A stretch of 64,000 nucleotides of DNA, taken from Yamadazyma tenuis (taxonomy: Eukaryota; Ascomycota; Pichiomycetes; Serinales; Debaryomycetaceae). A program made the translations under genes and the position numbers. The notes beneath the pieces are model-generated. The model saw only the letters and a program-made list of their open reading frames with translations, was not told the origin of the DNA and made no database searches. The stretch is taken from the NCBI RefSeq assembly GCF_029203305.1, contig NC_089464.1, positions 806,001-870,000 of the forward strand. Reading direction: 5' to 3'. Shown piece by piece: positions 1 through 9,574 of this stretch. How positions within the stretch are numbered: the stretch's first letter is position 1; every line of letters begins with the position of its first letter.

Positions 1-2862
1 TGTGATAAATGAATGAATGGATCAGTGGGGGATTTAAATAAACTGAATAAAAAGAATTGAACCAAGGGGAAGGAAAGAACCAAATGAAATGTGACTAAAA
101 TATGAATTGAAAAGTAAACTGAAGGAATGAATAAGTAGTTGTTCACTAAAGGATTTGTACACCTGAAGGTCTAACTACTAGTAATTGGTGTATATAAAAT
201 AGTTTTCAATTGGGGTTGAAAAATCTGAAAAATATTCAGGGACAATCGAAGGGAAATTCCTCGATACTTTATAATAATAAACAACTAGTGGGTGTGGTGA
301 AGATCCACTGAATAAACTTTAGTACCTAAAGCAAAATCGCCTATTAATTCTTGAAAAAAAACAAAAATACCTAATCCCAATATCCTTCGTCTAAATTTAT
401 ACCCATTGGGATAATTTAATTTTCATTTTCATTATTTGGCGGTGTGAGCCTCTTTGTGCAGTGTGCGAGGCAATTGGTTAACTACTATGTTTGATTCCCC
501 TATGGCGATTGAACTAAACGCGTTTGTCCACACATAAGGCATTGACAATCAAGGCCATTCTAATGTAGGGCATTTAATGGGTCATTCGAGGTTACATCAT
601 AAGCCAGTCGGTTGAACAGAATAACTTCAAGTTTAACCTTGACTATCAAACAAATTTAGAAAAACACTGGTACCGCTTGCATAGGAGCCTTTTGGGCTTC
701 AAGCCTTACCAAGCTCAAGTGAATGCCTTCCTCTCGACCTTAAGTTTTATTTCTATTATCACCAGGTTGACGGAAGAAATCCCCTGTCAGCATGTGTGGA
801 GTAAATACCAATCATTTTCAATGATTCCCAGTACAACAATGGTATGTGGGCAATAACATACCCAATCTTAAAACATAACTGGTCGCCGATTGAAATTTTT
901 CACTTCCGTAGCGCCACGACAATTGATTCAACCCCCAGTGTATTGACCAAGCAAAAGACAAAGACGATATTGCATATAGCACTAGGTAATATGAGGCGAT
1001 TAGAAAGAACAATAGGATTTTGCACAATCAAGGCTATTAATGGGGTTGATTGTGACCTACATGACAATCGAAAACCGTTTTATTATGTCCGTCTGTATTG
1101 TTGAATTTATATTTTTTTACTCTATTAGTGGCCATTGAGAGCAGCGTGATTTCGAAAAGCTTGCTGAATTTGCTCCTGCTGGAAGTATCAATCAGATAAT
1201 AGGGTAGGCGTTATTCATAGCGGTAATTGGGCAGTTCCTGCCTTTCCACATTGAAAGCTTTGGTAACCTAGGTTTCAATTTTCTATTCTGACTCTGACAT
1301 TAGCTCATGTAACAAGAGCAGGAATGACGAGGAACGTATCACCACGTCGGCATCCTGACATTTTAACTACGAGCGGATAAATATTTCTTGAAACACTGTA
1401 TATTTTCCCCTATATTAAATTCTCGCCCTAGGTCCACAAACTTTAATCACGATATTTTGTGACGCAAGCTTACTCCTTTTCCACCTCCTTCGAAACATTT
1501 CGATGAAAATTTTTAACCCATACAGTAATCCCCTGCACACTTGCCGATCGTTGATGCAAAACGGCAAAAAGATATGCTCTACAGTGCCTGCGTACCTATC
1601 CACGCGCTCCCCTATATGAGCCCATGACCAGGTAGCCCTTCTCACCAGCATCGTATTGCGGCCAATTGTGTTTGATCCAATGCTGTCGAAGATTCAAAGC
1701 AGTTGGTTTGTTGCTTAGCTCGCGTGAACAGTGCTGAGCGGAAACGAGAGCCGCCTATTCTAATTTCTAAAATAAGATATCGGCTAGTAGGTTTTTTTAA
1801 ATAATGGCGGTCTCAATATAATGGTTGAACTCGCTTAAAGAGTATAATGTTTATAATTTTTCAAACAATTGCACCATTGTATCTGACTAGTCATTAGACC
1901 ATACATAAACACTTCATGCCGTTACTCCGGCTAATTGTTCAGCCATCAACCCATTGTCAAAGTTTTACAACACCTCACAAACAAAATTGGCACGTACCTG
2001 TTGCAGATAATTTGACGGACTAATGTGATGGCTGTCTTCTACATTTTCGATTGATCCCGCATTCCAAAATCAAAATTATGAAAATTGCAGGCATAGAAGT
2101 ACATGAGGCGGTTAATGACTTGCGTTCGAAAAATTTCGCAGATTCATCGATTTACTAGTTATCGATTTATCGAAGTTGCTTTAGGGAATCCGTCAATGCT
2201 AGCCTAAAGTTTCAGCAAACAATCAAGCGGTTTTTTGTAAGGCAAACAATAGAAAAAAATACCCTTTTCAAACTTAACGGTGCCTTAATTATACGGTATG
2301 TGCCAGTTCATTCTTGACTCGACCAGTAAACAAACTATTCATATGTTTAAATTTTTGACTAGTTTGGCATGCACCCAGACCGCCCAAGAGTTTAGACTGC
2401 GTTTAGTCCTTTAGTAAACCCTGCTTGATTTTAATTGTCACCCTTTATTTATACCTCGTCTGTTTATCCATGTTTACCTTCCCTATTTGTCGGCGGCTAG
2501 AAGCATTATTTTATTTTTATTTTTTCATGAGGACTTACAGTTGAAGGCACATCAATGTGGTAAGGAAATGACCTTTCTCGTATTGTAAGTGGTGCTATAG
2601 AGCATCAACTTAATCATCCAAGCTTTGACTTTTTTTAATTTGTTGCCTATCAAACTCTAACGATGAGGTGGATGGGGAATTTCGGTTTTCAATGGTGTGA
2701 TATCTATTGTTGCTAATAATAAATGTGCTAGACCTTAAGCTTGTGCTTATGCTTGTGTTTGTATATTGTGTTTGTATATTGTGGTTTGCTTTATCTACAC
2801 TTACTCTACTTTTTGGTTTCGCACACTCAAAACGCGTTTTCTTTCACTTGTTGTTTGTACCA
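1..2862. other. Gene-poor region, 2.9 kb
   Basis: No reading frame here is longer than about 90 codons and none resembles a family I know. The sequence is AT-rich with scattered stops in all frames. I saw no tRNA, no obvious LTR ends and no long repeat by eye. It could be a long intergenic region, a decayed gene or a structural element such as a replication origin or centromere; the sequence alone does not decide. Confidence 0.5.
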
Positions 2863-4134
2863 ATGGTTACCTCTAAAAATATGTTTGGCAGGGCATTCGA
2901 TGGGCTTTTTGGACCCAGCAGTCCCTTGACGAATGAACCTACGATAGACTACAACAACACCATACACAGTTTTCGGTCCCAAAACACCTCATATCCTCGG
3001 TCCCCTGCGTCCTCCACAAACCAATATCCAACTGCAAACTATTGGGAAGACTCCGATGAAGAGTTGAACAACGATATGAGTGCCGTGTACAACCAACTCA
3101 GCGAGAATTCGACTCATATATCGGAGTATTTGCACCAAGCATCCGAGATCCCTGGAAATTTCTCCACTTATAGCAATGAGCCAGTCCCCAATAATGCCCA
3201 GATGAGCTTCGGACCTATGACCTCTAGGTTCGAGAATATTGGCAAGGATATCGTGGGTGATAGGTTTGAAAGAATTCCGAAGAGCTCGATTTTTAGGAGT
3301 TCCTCTCCTAACATAACAAGACATAAACCTTCATCCTTGGATACTGGGCTCGACGCCAGGTATAATGCAAGGAGGAATGGCAGAACATCGACACCAACCC
3401 ACTATAGGTCTCAACGTGATCTCAGTGTGAGCCGTGATGAGCTTTCTACATTAGATAGGTTCAACTCGAGAGGCCCAAAGAACGACTACCAATCTGAGGC
3501 GAATATCCGGCCTAACAGCTTCAAAACTCGTAAGCCTGATGAAAACATCGGCACTTCATACAGCGCTTACGATAAGCCATTTTCATCGTATGAGCTGGGT
3601 GACCGTTTCAATAGACCCAGAGTGGATAATTTGAGAGATTCAATTAGCAGATTCGCAAAAAAAGATTTCAAAATATTCAACGACTCCAAACAAGAACAAG
3701 CAAAAGAGCTCCTTAAACTTGAACAAGAAATCAACCAGGAATCGCTCACGAAGCTCAATACCAAATTTAACCACACGAATATCAAACTTGACCAATTCAA
3801 AACACTCAAAAGCCTTAATGATCAAATCGTGGAGAATAACCGAGTGTTGCTGAAGTTCGATGAGCTCCTCAAAATCAATAATGACCCCGAGTTGAGAATT
3901 CCTGATAAGGACAATGAAAGGTATAACAACCTTAGATCTGAGTACTTAAGCGAATTAACCAACCATCAGGTGTTCTACCAGAATTATCTTAAGCTTTTCC
4001 AAAAATATAAGAACTTGAAAAGCGATAAATATGCCAAAGTCATCGCAAAACTCGAATTAATTCGGGACACAACCGAGGAGAACAGTATAAAGCTTATATG
4101 CACCAATTTGTTAAACGACTTCAGTAAGAAATGA
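2863..4134 (+). CDS. BBP1: Bbp1-like spindle pole body protein
   Basis: A 423-residue protein from the first in-frame ATG (MVTSKN); a second ATG lies six codons on at FGRAF. The longer frame to 2707 begins with TTG and is rejected. The N-terminus has a short FGRAFDGLFG segment like the IFGLFKWTKDALFG start of Bbp1. Then comes a Ser/Asn/Arg-rich disordered stretch to about residue 250, and a charged C-terminal coiled coil whose FYQNYLKLFQKYKNLKSDK segment resembles FENYYSLGQKYKSLKK of S. cerevisiae Bbp1. Bbp1 with Mps2 anchors the spindle pole body in the nuclear envelope. Similarity is short and from memory, so the name is probable rather than certain. It converges on the small gene at 4226. 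Confidence 0.55.
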   Translation: MVTSKNMFGRAFDGLFGPSSPLTNEPTIDYNNTIHSFRSQNTSYPRSPASSTNQYPTANYWEDSDEELNNDMSAVYNQLSENSTHISEYLHQASEIPGNFSTYSNEPVPNNAQMSFGPMTSRFENIGKDIVGDRFERIPKSSIFRSSSPNITRHKPSSLDTGLDARYNARRNGRTSTPTHYRSQRDLSVSRDELSTLDRFNSRGPKNDYQSEANIRPNSFKTRKPDENIGTSYSAYDKPFSSYELGDRFNRPRVDNLRDSISRFAKKDFKIFNDSKQEQAKELLKLEQEINQESLTKLNTKFNHTNIKLDQFKTLKSLNDQIVENNRVLLKFDELLKINNDPELRIPDKDNERYNNLRSEYLSELTNHQVFYQNYLKLFQKYKNLKSDKYAKVIAKLELIRDTTEENSIKLICTNLLNDFSKK

Positions 4135-4225
4135 TTCCCAGACTAGACAATTGAGATACGCAGTAGCGAGATTTCTGGATACATGTACATTACACTAGAA
4201 TACAAAAAATAGAAAAGTTATAAAA

Positions 4226-4420
4226 TTAGAAGGCCAACAACGCACCGGCAGCCAAAGCCGCCCCTCCGGCAACATAACCAAGAGGCCTGTTGGCTTGGGC
4301 ATTACCTTCATAGGTAGAAGCATTGCAACCACCTGAACATGAGGTGATGGTAACGACAGTGGTATTAACAGCTAAAGCAGCAGTCACAAGGGAAGCGATT
4401 GAAAGAAATTGTAATTGCAT
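4226..4420 (-). CDS. Tiny GPI-anchored cell-wall type protein
   Basis: Only 64 residues. Residues 1-17 form a classical signal peptide (basic-free start, hydrophobic core, ending ALA). A core of about 25 residues follows with Thr/Val-rich sequence, a CSGGC cysteine pair, an NAS and an NTT glycosylation sequon, and NRPLG. The last 15 residues are hydrophobic Ala/Gly (VAGGAALAAGALLAF), as in a GPI-attachment signal. After processing, the anchored peptide would be extremely short. A good TATA box sits about 60 bases upstream. I do not recognise a named orthologue. The complete secretion-plus-GPI layout argues that it is a real gene despite its size. Confidence 0.7.
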   Translation of the reverse strand: MQLQFLSIASLVTAALAVNTTVVTITSCSGGCNASTYEGNAQANRPLGYVAGGAALAAGALLAF

Positions 4421-4478
4421 AATAAATTTCTTGGATATGATAGCAATTTAAGAATATTCATAGTAGGGGGGAATGGCC

Positions 4479-4485
4479 TTTTATA
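4479..4485 (-). promoter_or_regulatory. TATA box of the tiny GPI protein gene
   Basis: TATAAAA on the minus strand, about 60 bases before the ATG at 4420. This spacing is usual for a strongly expressed yeast gene. Confidence 0.6.
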
Positions 4486-5195
4486 GGGCTTGGGATGAGG
4501 CACAAAAAGCCCTGCAAGATAAGAGAAATTACACTTCCCAATGGGGTGGTGCGGCTCCCTAATATGGTGCCGATAGCTTATCTGGCTGAACAGGGTGAGT
4601 GCGGCACTACTTGGGGGAACTATTGCGTTTTCCTTATTTCTTCGATTGTGCACAAGAGAAGTTCGAGAGGGACAATTTGCAATACCGGCAGCTCTTTGCA
4701 TGGGGCCGAGTATGTAAGAAGTTTCCTGAAACTGGGGATGACCTAGAACTTCAGCTTCGCCTTTTATGTAAGAATGGAGCATGTCAGGAATTTACTATAT
4801 TTCAGTTGTCATTCACAATCAGTACAAACCCCCGACCCCTATTATAACCTGGAACTAGCATTAGCCCCCTAAAAAATTAGATCTTTTGAGAAGATTTTTT
4901 GTTAGTTGTGACAACAACTTATGGGTAGCATGCTAATGAAGCGGCTCTTATCTCGGTAAGCACGACACAAATGCCAAAAATTGGTACATATAACGGCACT
5001 GGTACCAACATGTTATTCTACACATATGACACATCTCGTCTGTTTATCGCATTTCATTGCTATAAAGCCGTTTATTTTATGCTCGTGTGACTTTTATCTT
5101 CTACATCAATCCTTACTATTTATGCTCAAGTGTATTCTAGCTATTTTATAAACATAGCGAGTGAAAATGAAGGTAATGGTGTTATTGGCAGCATC
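4486..5195. other. Intergenic region, about 0.7 kb
   Basis: Upstream of the tiny GPI gene and downstream of the MATE transporter gene. Overlapping frames of 80-130 codons on both strands resemble nothing I know. I see no RNA gene. Confidence 0.5.
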
Positions 5196-6944
5196 TTAGA
5201 CCACCTGGTTACTGCTCATAATTGGCATTATGGAATGACTATCAATAATGATTGACCCATCATCCAAGAGACTCTCATTGATACACTCATTGATGATATG
5301 GTCCCAGTCACTATAAATGATGAAGTAGATTTCGGAAACCGACAAGAGAAACAATGCAATCAACATTCCGAGCCACAATCCGATAAGTTCCAAGTTGAAT
5401 TTTAAGGATAAAAGGAAGGCCATTGGTAATGCAACCACATAGTAAGTGAACAAGTTCAAATAGCCCCCAATCTTTTGTCTCCCTTGACCTCTTAAAACCC
5501 CTGCAGCAATACATGACAATGCATCGTTAATCTGATAAAGAGCTCCTATAACTAACACTTTAGAAGCTAATTTGATGACCGTGGGGTCCTTACTGTACAA
5601 TGTTGGTAAAAAGTTACGGGATGAGAACAAAACGATACCCGTAAAGCATCCGGCAAGGAATGCAATTACAAGAGTGGATCTGGTTGTAATAATAACCGCC
5701 TTCTTAGATGCGGCACCAATAAACCAAGCGATTCTCGTGGATGCAGCAATTGACATGGCGAATGGAATCTGGTATAATAAAACACAGGATGTAGACACAA
5801 TTGATTGTGCTGCCAACACCTCCGTTCCAAACTGAGATGCTGTGAATGTAATGATTTCAAAGGCCAACCATTCAGCTTCAACCATCAACACGCCTGGTAT
5901 GGACAAGTCAATCATCTTCTTCCATCTTCTAAAGTAAACCAGACTGAATAAAGGATGGTTGGGCCAACATTTGTACCCTTTGACAAAATAAATGTATGAA
6001 TATAGCATGACAAACATTAAATAGTTTGTTATAACCACTGCGAGAGGGGCACCAACAAATCCCATTCCAATAGTTTTATCCCATACTAATAAATAGTTCA
6101 AAATAATATTAATTGGTGCACAAACCGCCAAAACATAAGTTGAGGCGTGGAAAACACCTTGACTTTGCAAAAAGTGCTTACCGTTTTCAAACAAAATGAA
6201 TCCAGGTAACCCAAAGCCTAGCACCTTCAAGTACTTGGAAGCTAAACCACATAATTTAGCCTGATCTTCTCCCACGAGCGTCAACAAAATGCCTTCACTA
6301 AGAAAATACCACAAGACAAACATTGGAATAAAGCACAAAAGCAATAAGTAGTTACACCTCATAAAATGCAAACCCACCTTGTTGTATTCTTTTCTACCAA
6401 AGCTCTGGGCACATAAAGTGTCAAGACACGTGGAAACACCCTGGATAATGGCATAACCCGATATATTAGCGGTCATAGAAGATAAACTGACGGCTCCCAA
6501 CTCATGGGACCCCAACTTTCCCACCGAAAAAACCGACGCAACTGTCAACGAATACTGTAATAAGAATGTGATGATCAAGGGAACCGAATACTTCATCAAG
6601 ACTTTAGCTTCTGACTTAAAATCAGTTTCCGGTTCTTCACCCACATTGGACGAGCTGAGAATATCTCCAACATCAAGAGAAGCATTGGATTTGACGGATC
6701 TCAACCCATCAAATGGTCTGGACGTGTGACGATTCAAGGAGAATGAGGCTGGAATTCCATCTGTTCCCACCGATATAATTGAAGCTCTTCTTTGTTGAAC
6801 GTAGTTGACAATATCACTCTCCTCGATCTCGTGGACGTCTAATATTGTATCTTCCTGGGGAACACGAGCGTAGCCTCTGGTGTAAGAAGGATACACGTCG
6901 CCCTCGGTAGGGTTCAAGAAGGGGGAGTTCTCGTTCTTGTTCAT
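5196..6944 (-). CDS. MATE family efflux transporter (Erc1-like)
   Basis: A 582-residue membrane protein starting at the ATG at 6944; the preceding in-frame TTG is not used. Residues 1-115 are a polar cytoplasmic tail. About twelve hydrophobic segments follow from residue 120, in two halves typical of the multidrug and toxic compound extrusion fold, with conserved stretches such as LGAVSLSSMTANISGYAIIQG and GMGFVGAPLAVVITNYLM. In S. cerevisiae the family includes Erc1 (ethionine resistance, S-adenosylmethionine accumulation) and YDR338C, proton-coupled antiporters of the vacuole or plasma membrane. Family assignment is firm; the choice between Erc1 and its paralogue is open, so no symbol is given. 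Confidence 0.88.
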   Translation of the reverse strand: MNKNENSPFLNPTEGDVYPSYTRGYARVPQEDTILDVHEIEESDIVNYVQQRRASIISVGTDGIPASFSLNRHTSRPFDGLRSVKSNASLDVGDILSSSNVGEEPETDFKSEAKVLMKYSVPLIITFLLQYSLTVASVFSVGKLGSHELGAVSLSSMTANISGYAIIQGVSTCLDTLCAQSFGRKEYNKVGLHFMRCNYLLLLCFIPMFVLWYFLSEGILLTLVGEDQAKLCGLASKYLKVLGFGLPGFILFENGKHFLQSQGVFHASTYVLAVCAPINIILNYLLVWDKTIGMGFVGAPLAVVITNYLMFVMLYSYIYFVKGYKCWPNHPLFSLVYFRRWKKMIDLSIPGVLMVEAEWLAFEIITFTASQFGTEVLAAQSIVSTSCVLLYQIPFAMSIAASTRIAWFIGAASKKAVIITTRSTLVIAFLAGCFTGIVLFSSRNFLPTLYSKDPTVIKLASKVLVIGALYQINDALSCIAAGVLRGQGRQKIGGYLNLFTYYVVALPMAFLLSLKFNLELIGLWLGMLIALFLLSVSEIYFIIYSDWDHIINECINESLLDDGSIIIDSHSIMPIMSSNQVV

Positions 6945-7164
6945 CAAGATAATAAGAGGAACTAGCGAGTACCAAATAACTAATTAGTGGATGATTATTT
7001 TAGACGTAAGGCGGGTCTTGCAACCATTGCACGTTATTTATGGTGCGCGAACCACTGAAATCGGTCTTTTGTTCCGAAAACAGTAAACATTTGCAAACAC
7101 ATAATACCCTGGAACTTGACGCTATATTATCTATGGGGGCTACTCATCTATATTTTAACAGTAG

Positions 7165-7821
7165 TTAGAACTTACCATTGAGCAAGTTCTTGATCATATC
7201 CCTACCGGTATACAACACTGTTCTGTAGAAGGTTTCGAAATCAAGAGTCGAAGAGACAACTTCGACAAATCCGAATGGCAACATGGCAGGAATCCAACCT
7301 TGAGCTAACTCAATGGCATAGGAAGACTCATCCATAGTGAACTGGAATACATTACCTCTCTTTAAATGGTTGCAGTCTCCGGGTAAAAACACAGTTGGTT
7401 CCAACTGATTGTCGTACCCGATCTTTTGGTTTCCTGTCAAAATGGTGAAATAGTCATCGGCAAAATGCACTCCAGAATGACCGTTGATACCCACAGCAGT
7501 ACCAAAGAAAATAAGGTATTCAGAGATAGAAGCATGGAGTATAAACATGTTTCCCATCGATCCACCGGCATTATTGAATACCCAATCTTCCCAGTTCAAG
7601 TCATTGATTATCTCCTTGCCATAAGTAGCTTGTAACTTGGGTACCAAGTTAACGATAATTTCGGTAACATTGTTATTAGGGTATTCGGCGATGGTTTCTC
7701 TGACTAATTCACCAATAACTTTGTGGTCGAAAACGTAGTTGGAAGGCAACCAAGTGTAGAATAATCTGTCTAATGCAGCGTAAAGAATGAGTGGGATGGC
7801 AATGAAGTAGAAGTATTTCAT
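7165..7821 (-). CDS. ERG2: C-8 sterol isomerase
   Basis: 218 residues from the ATG at 7821 (MKYFYF), close to the 222 of S. cerevisiae Erg2; the longer frame starts at TTG. It converts fecosterol to episterol in the ER, a late ergosterol step, and belongs to the sigma-1 receptor family. An N-terminal membrane anchor spans residues 2-20. Signature stretches include [40 protein letters not shown] and the C-terminal [15 protein letters not shown] region. The upstream region carries a sterol response element and is shared with the divergent gene at 8124. Confidence 0.96.
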   Translation of the reverse strand: MKYFYFIAIPLILYAALDRLFYTWLPSNYVFDHKVIGELVRETIAEYPNNNVTEIIVNLVPKLQATYGKEIINDLNWEDWVFNNAGGSMGNMFILHASISEYLIFFGTAVGINGHSGVHFADDYFTILTGNQKIGYDNQLEPTVFLPGDCNHLKRGNVFQFTMDESSYAIELAQGWIPAMLPFGFVEVVSSTLDFETFYRTVLYTGRDMIKNLLNGKF

Positions 7822-7901
7822 GGCCACTGAACCTATTTTATGTTTTTTTTTCAAGTTCGAGATCTATGCGAATTTATATGGTCGCGTTTGTGCCGTTAGT
7901 T

Positions 7902-7908
7902 TATACGA
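7902..7908 (-). promoter_or_regulatory. Sterol response element (Upc2/Ecm22-type) at ERG2
   Basis: Minus strand reads TCGTATAAACT, a full match to the TCGTATA core bound by the zinc-cluster sterol regulators Upc2 and Ecm22. It lies about 80 bases before the ERG2 ATG. A one-mismatch copy (TCGTACA) starts 14 bases further upstream at 7916-7922. The match is seen directly; function is inferred from known ERG gene regulation. Confidence 0.65.
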
Positions 7909-8123
7909 TGGGGTCTGTACGATGAGAAAAAGCTTCCCGAGGTGTTTTCGAGAGCTAAAATATTAACTGATGTCTTACGACTTGGGTGTCACTGGATTCA
8001 TACGTATTTGGGTTCCAGATTGTGGTATATATGCCTTTGACCTGTATTCTTCCTTAATTCAGAATTTATATATAGTAACCCCTAAACATCTGAGTTCGCA
8101 CTATTGAATATTCCTAAGTCAAT

Positions 8124-9074
8124 ATGAGTGTGCTTGAAGCTATATCCTCCTCTGCAACAGAGGTCGAGAAATTCAATCGAATAAAACTTATTCTGAAGGC
8201 CTTAAGTCATGAGGAATTGGTGAACGAAGTTTGTACGTTATCCGAAGCTGGTTTGCCTGATTTAGATACAGATCTTTGGAATTGTGCCCTCTCCCTTTGC
8301 ATTATTGAAAACAAGTTAGAATCCAATGAATTGGATTCGGTGGGCTCTTTATTAAGTGATGTGGGTACAGTCATAAACAAACATCAAGGATTGACTCAAG
8401 ATATGCCTCACTTGTTCAAAATTGTGAAATTTAAGCATGTTGACTTGAACTCAGACTACCAAATCCTCTTCAATGTGATCAGCAAAAACTACAAGCTTGT
8501 GGAATTGGTGAATAAGAAGATCGTATTACTCACAATCAAGGACTACAGTGGAATTGATAAGTCATTCAAAGAAGAATTGGTCTCGAAGACCATTGACTTA
8601 TTGATAGTGTCACCATATGACTTCAGAAAAGTGGATTTAGTAAAATTCATTTCCTCCTATGTCAACGAGCACGGATTGGATGTTAAATTAAGTCCTTTAA
8701 CTGAAGAGCTCTTCTTGATGTTGACTACCAACAATATTGTGAACATTGAAAAGTTCAGGAAGTACACTGAGCAAGCTCCTACAAAAGTGATACAGCACCT
8801 CGATGCAAGGCAAATATCTGCTAATTTAGTGGAGAATAGCCTTTTTGTCTTGTCGAATTTTTACAAATCGATATACTTCTCGAAGCTTAGCAAACTCCTA
8901 GGCGTAGAAGTGGACCACATAGTTATATCCAAGATGATTGTTAACAATAATTTACCCTTAAACACCAAAATCGACCAAGTCAATGAAGTTTTGACATTCC
9001 CAGATTCCACTACGAATACATTCGTTGAGACTCTAAACATGGTGCAGCACATCTCGAACAAGTTGTCTATTTGA
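8124..9074 (+). CDS. PCI-domain protein, COP9 signalosome subunit 4-like
   Basis: 316 residues, mostly helical by composition. The C-terminal 95 residues read as a PCI winged-helix module: after DARQISANLVENSL come LSNFYKSIYFSKLSKLLGV and a short KIDQVNEVLTF strand. Order and spacing match Csn4 (LYNNITFEELGALL, then IDQIDGIVHF) better than Rpn5, and the protein is shorter than Rpn5. Csn4 is a scaffold of the complex that removes Nedd8/Rub1 from cullins. Yeast signalosomes are strongly diverged and reduced, so the name rests on the C-terminal module only. It is divergent from ERG2 with about 300 bases between start codons. Confidence 0.55.
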   Translation: MSVLEAISSSATEVEKFNRIKLILKALSHEELVNEVCTLSEAGLPDLDTDLWNCALSLCIIENKLESNELDSVGSLLSDVGTVINKHQGLTQDMPHLFKIVKFKHVDLNSDYQILFNVISKNYKLVELVNKKIVLLTIKDYSGIDKSFKEELVSKTIDLLIVSPYDFRKVDLVKFISSYVNEHGLDVKLSPLTEELFLMLTTNNIVNIEKFRKYTEQAPTKVIQHLDARQISANLVENSLFVLSNFYKSIYFSKLSKLLGVEVDHIVISKMIVNNNLPLNTKIDQVNEVLTFPDSTTNTFVETLNMVQHISNKLSI

Positions 9075-9574
9075 AAACTTATGGGGTGAAGGCAATGTTT
9101 ACTTTTAATTTTTGAACCATTATCAAGAATTTTTAAGTATCCATAATGAAAGTGGATATATAGAGCCTTTTCCAAGTATTGATCGATTTTCTACCATATT
9201 TTTATTCCCCCAAATGAAGGAAAATACTGAAGTCAAACTCAAGTATTCGCCTTTTTATAGCTAGTTTTTGCCGAATCTATTAATGAATGTTTACGACGTA
9301 TACTCTTATATGTGCCCAATCTCTTCTTAAGTCAGTCGCTTGTCCTTGTCGTCAGAATTGTGAAGTTCAACTTTTAAACCAAAGTCGGCAAAGAAGCATT
9401 TATTTTTTTGTAGTTTTTGTAGTTTTCACAAATTCTCGTGTAGTTAAAATTCCAGTAGACGAAAATACTCCAACATTTATATCAAAATGGCATTATTTTA
9501 TTATTACAATATGTACGAATAGTATTAATACGGGAAGAGAACTATATGATGCTAACGAAACGTTGAAAACAAGT
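9075..9574. other. Convergent intergenic region
   Basis: 500 AT-rich bases between two convergent genes. One 105-codon frame at 9287 has no recognisable content. Confidence 0.5.

Noticed and set aside
420..540. B-box-like GTTTGATTCC suggesting a tRNA
   Set aside because: No acceptor or anticodon stem can be formed around it.
1415..1651. 78-codon minus-strand frame with a TVEHIFLPF piece recalling the zinc-knuckle end of LINE reverse transcriptases
   Set aside because: The cysteine pattern is incomplete and no reverse-transcriptase motif is visible nearby; too weak to call a retroelement relic.
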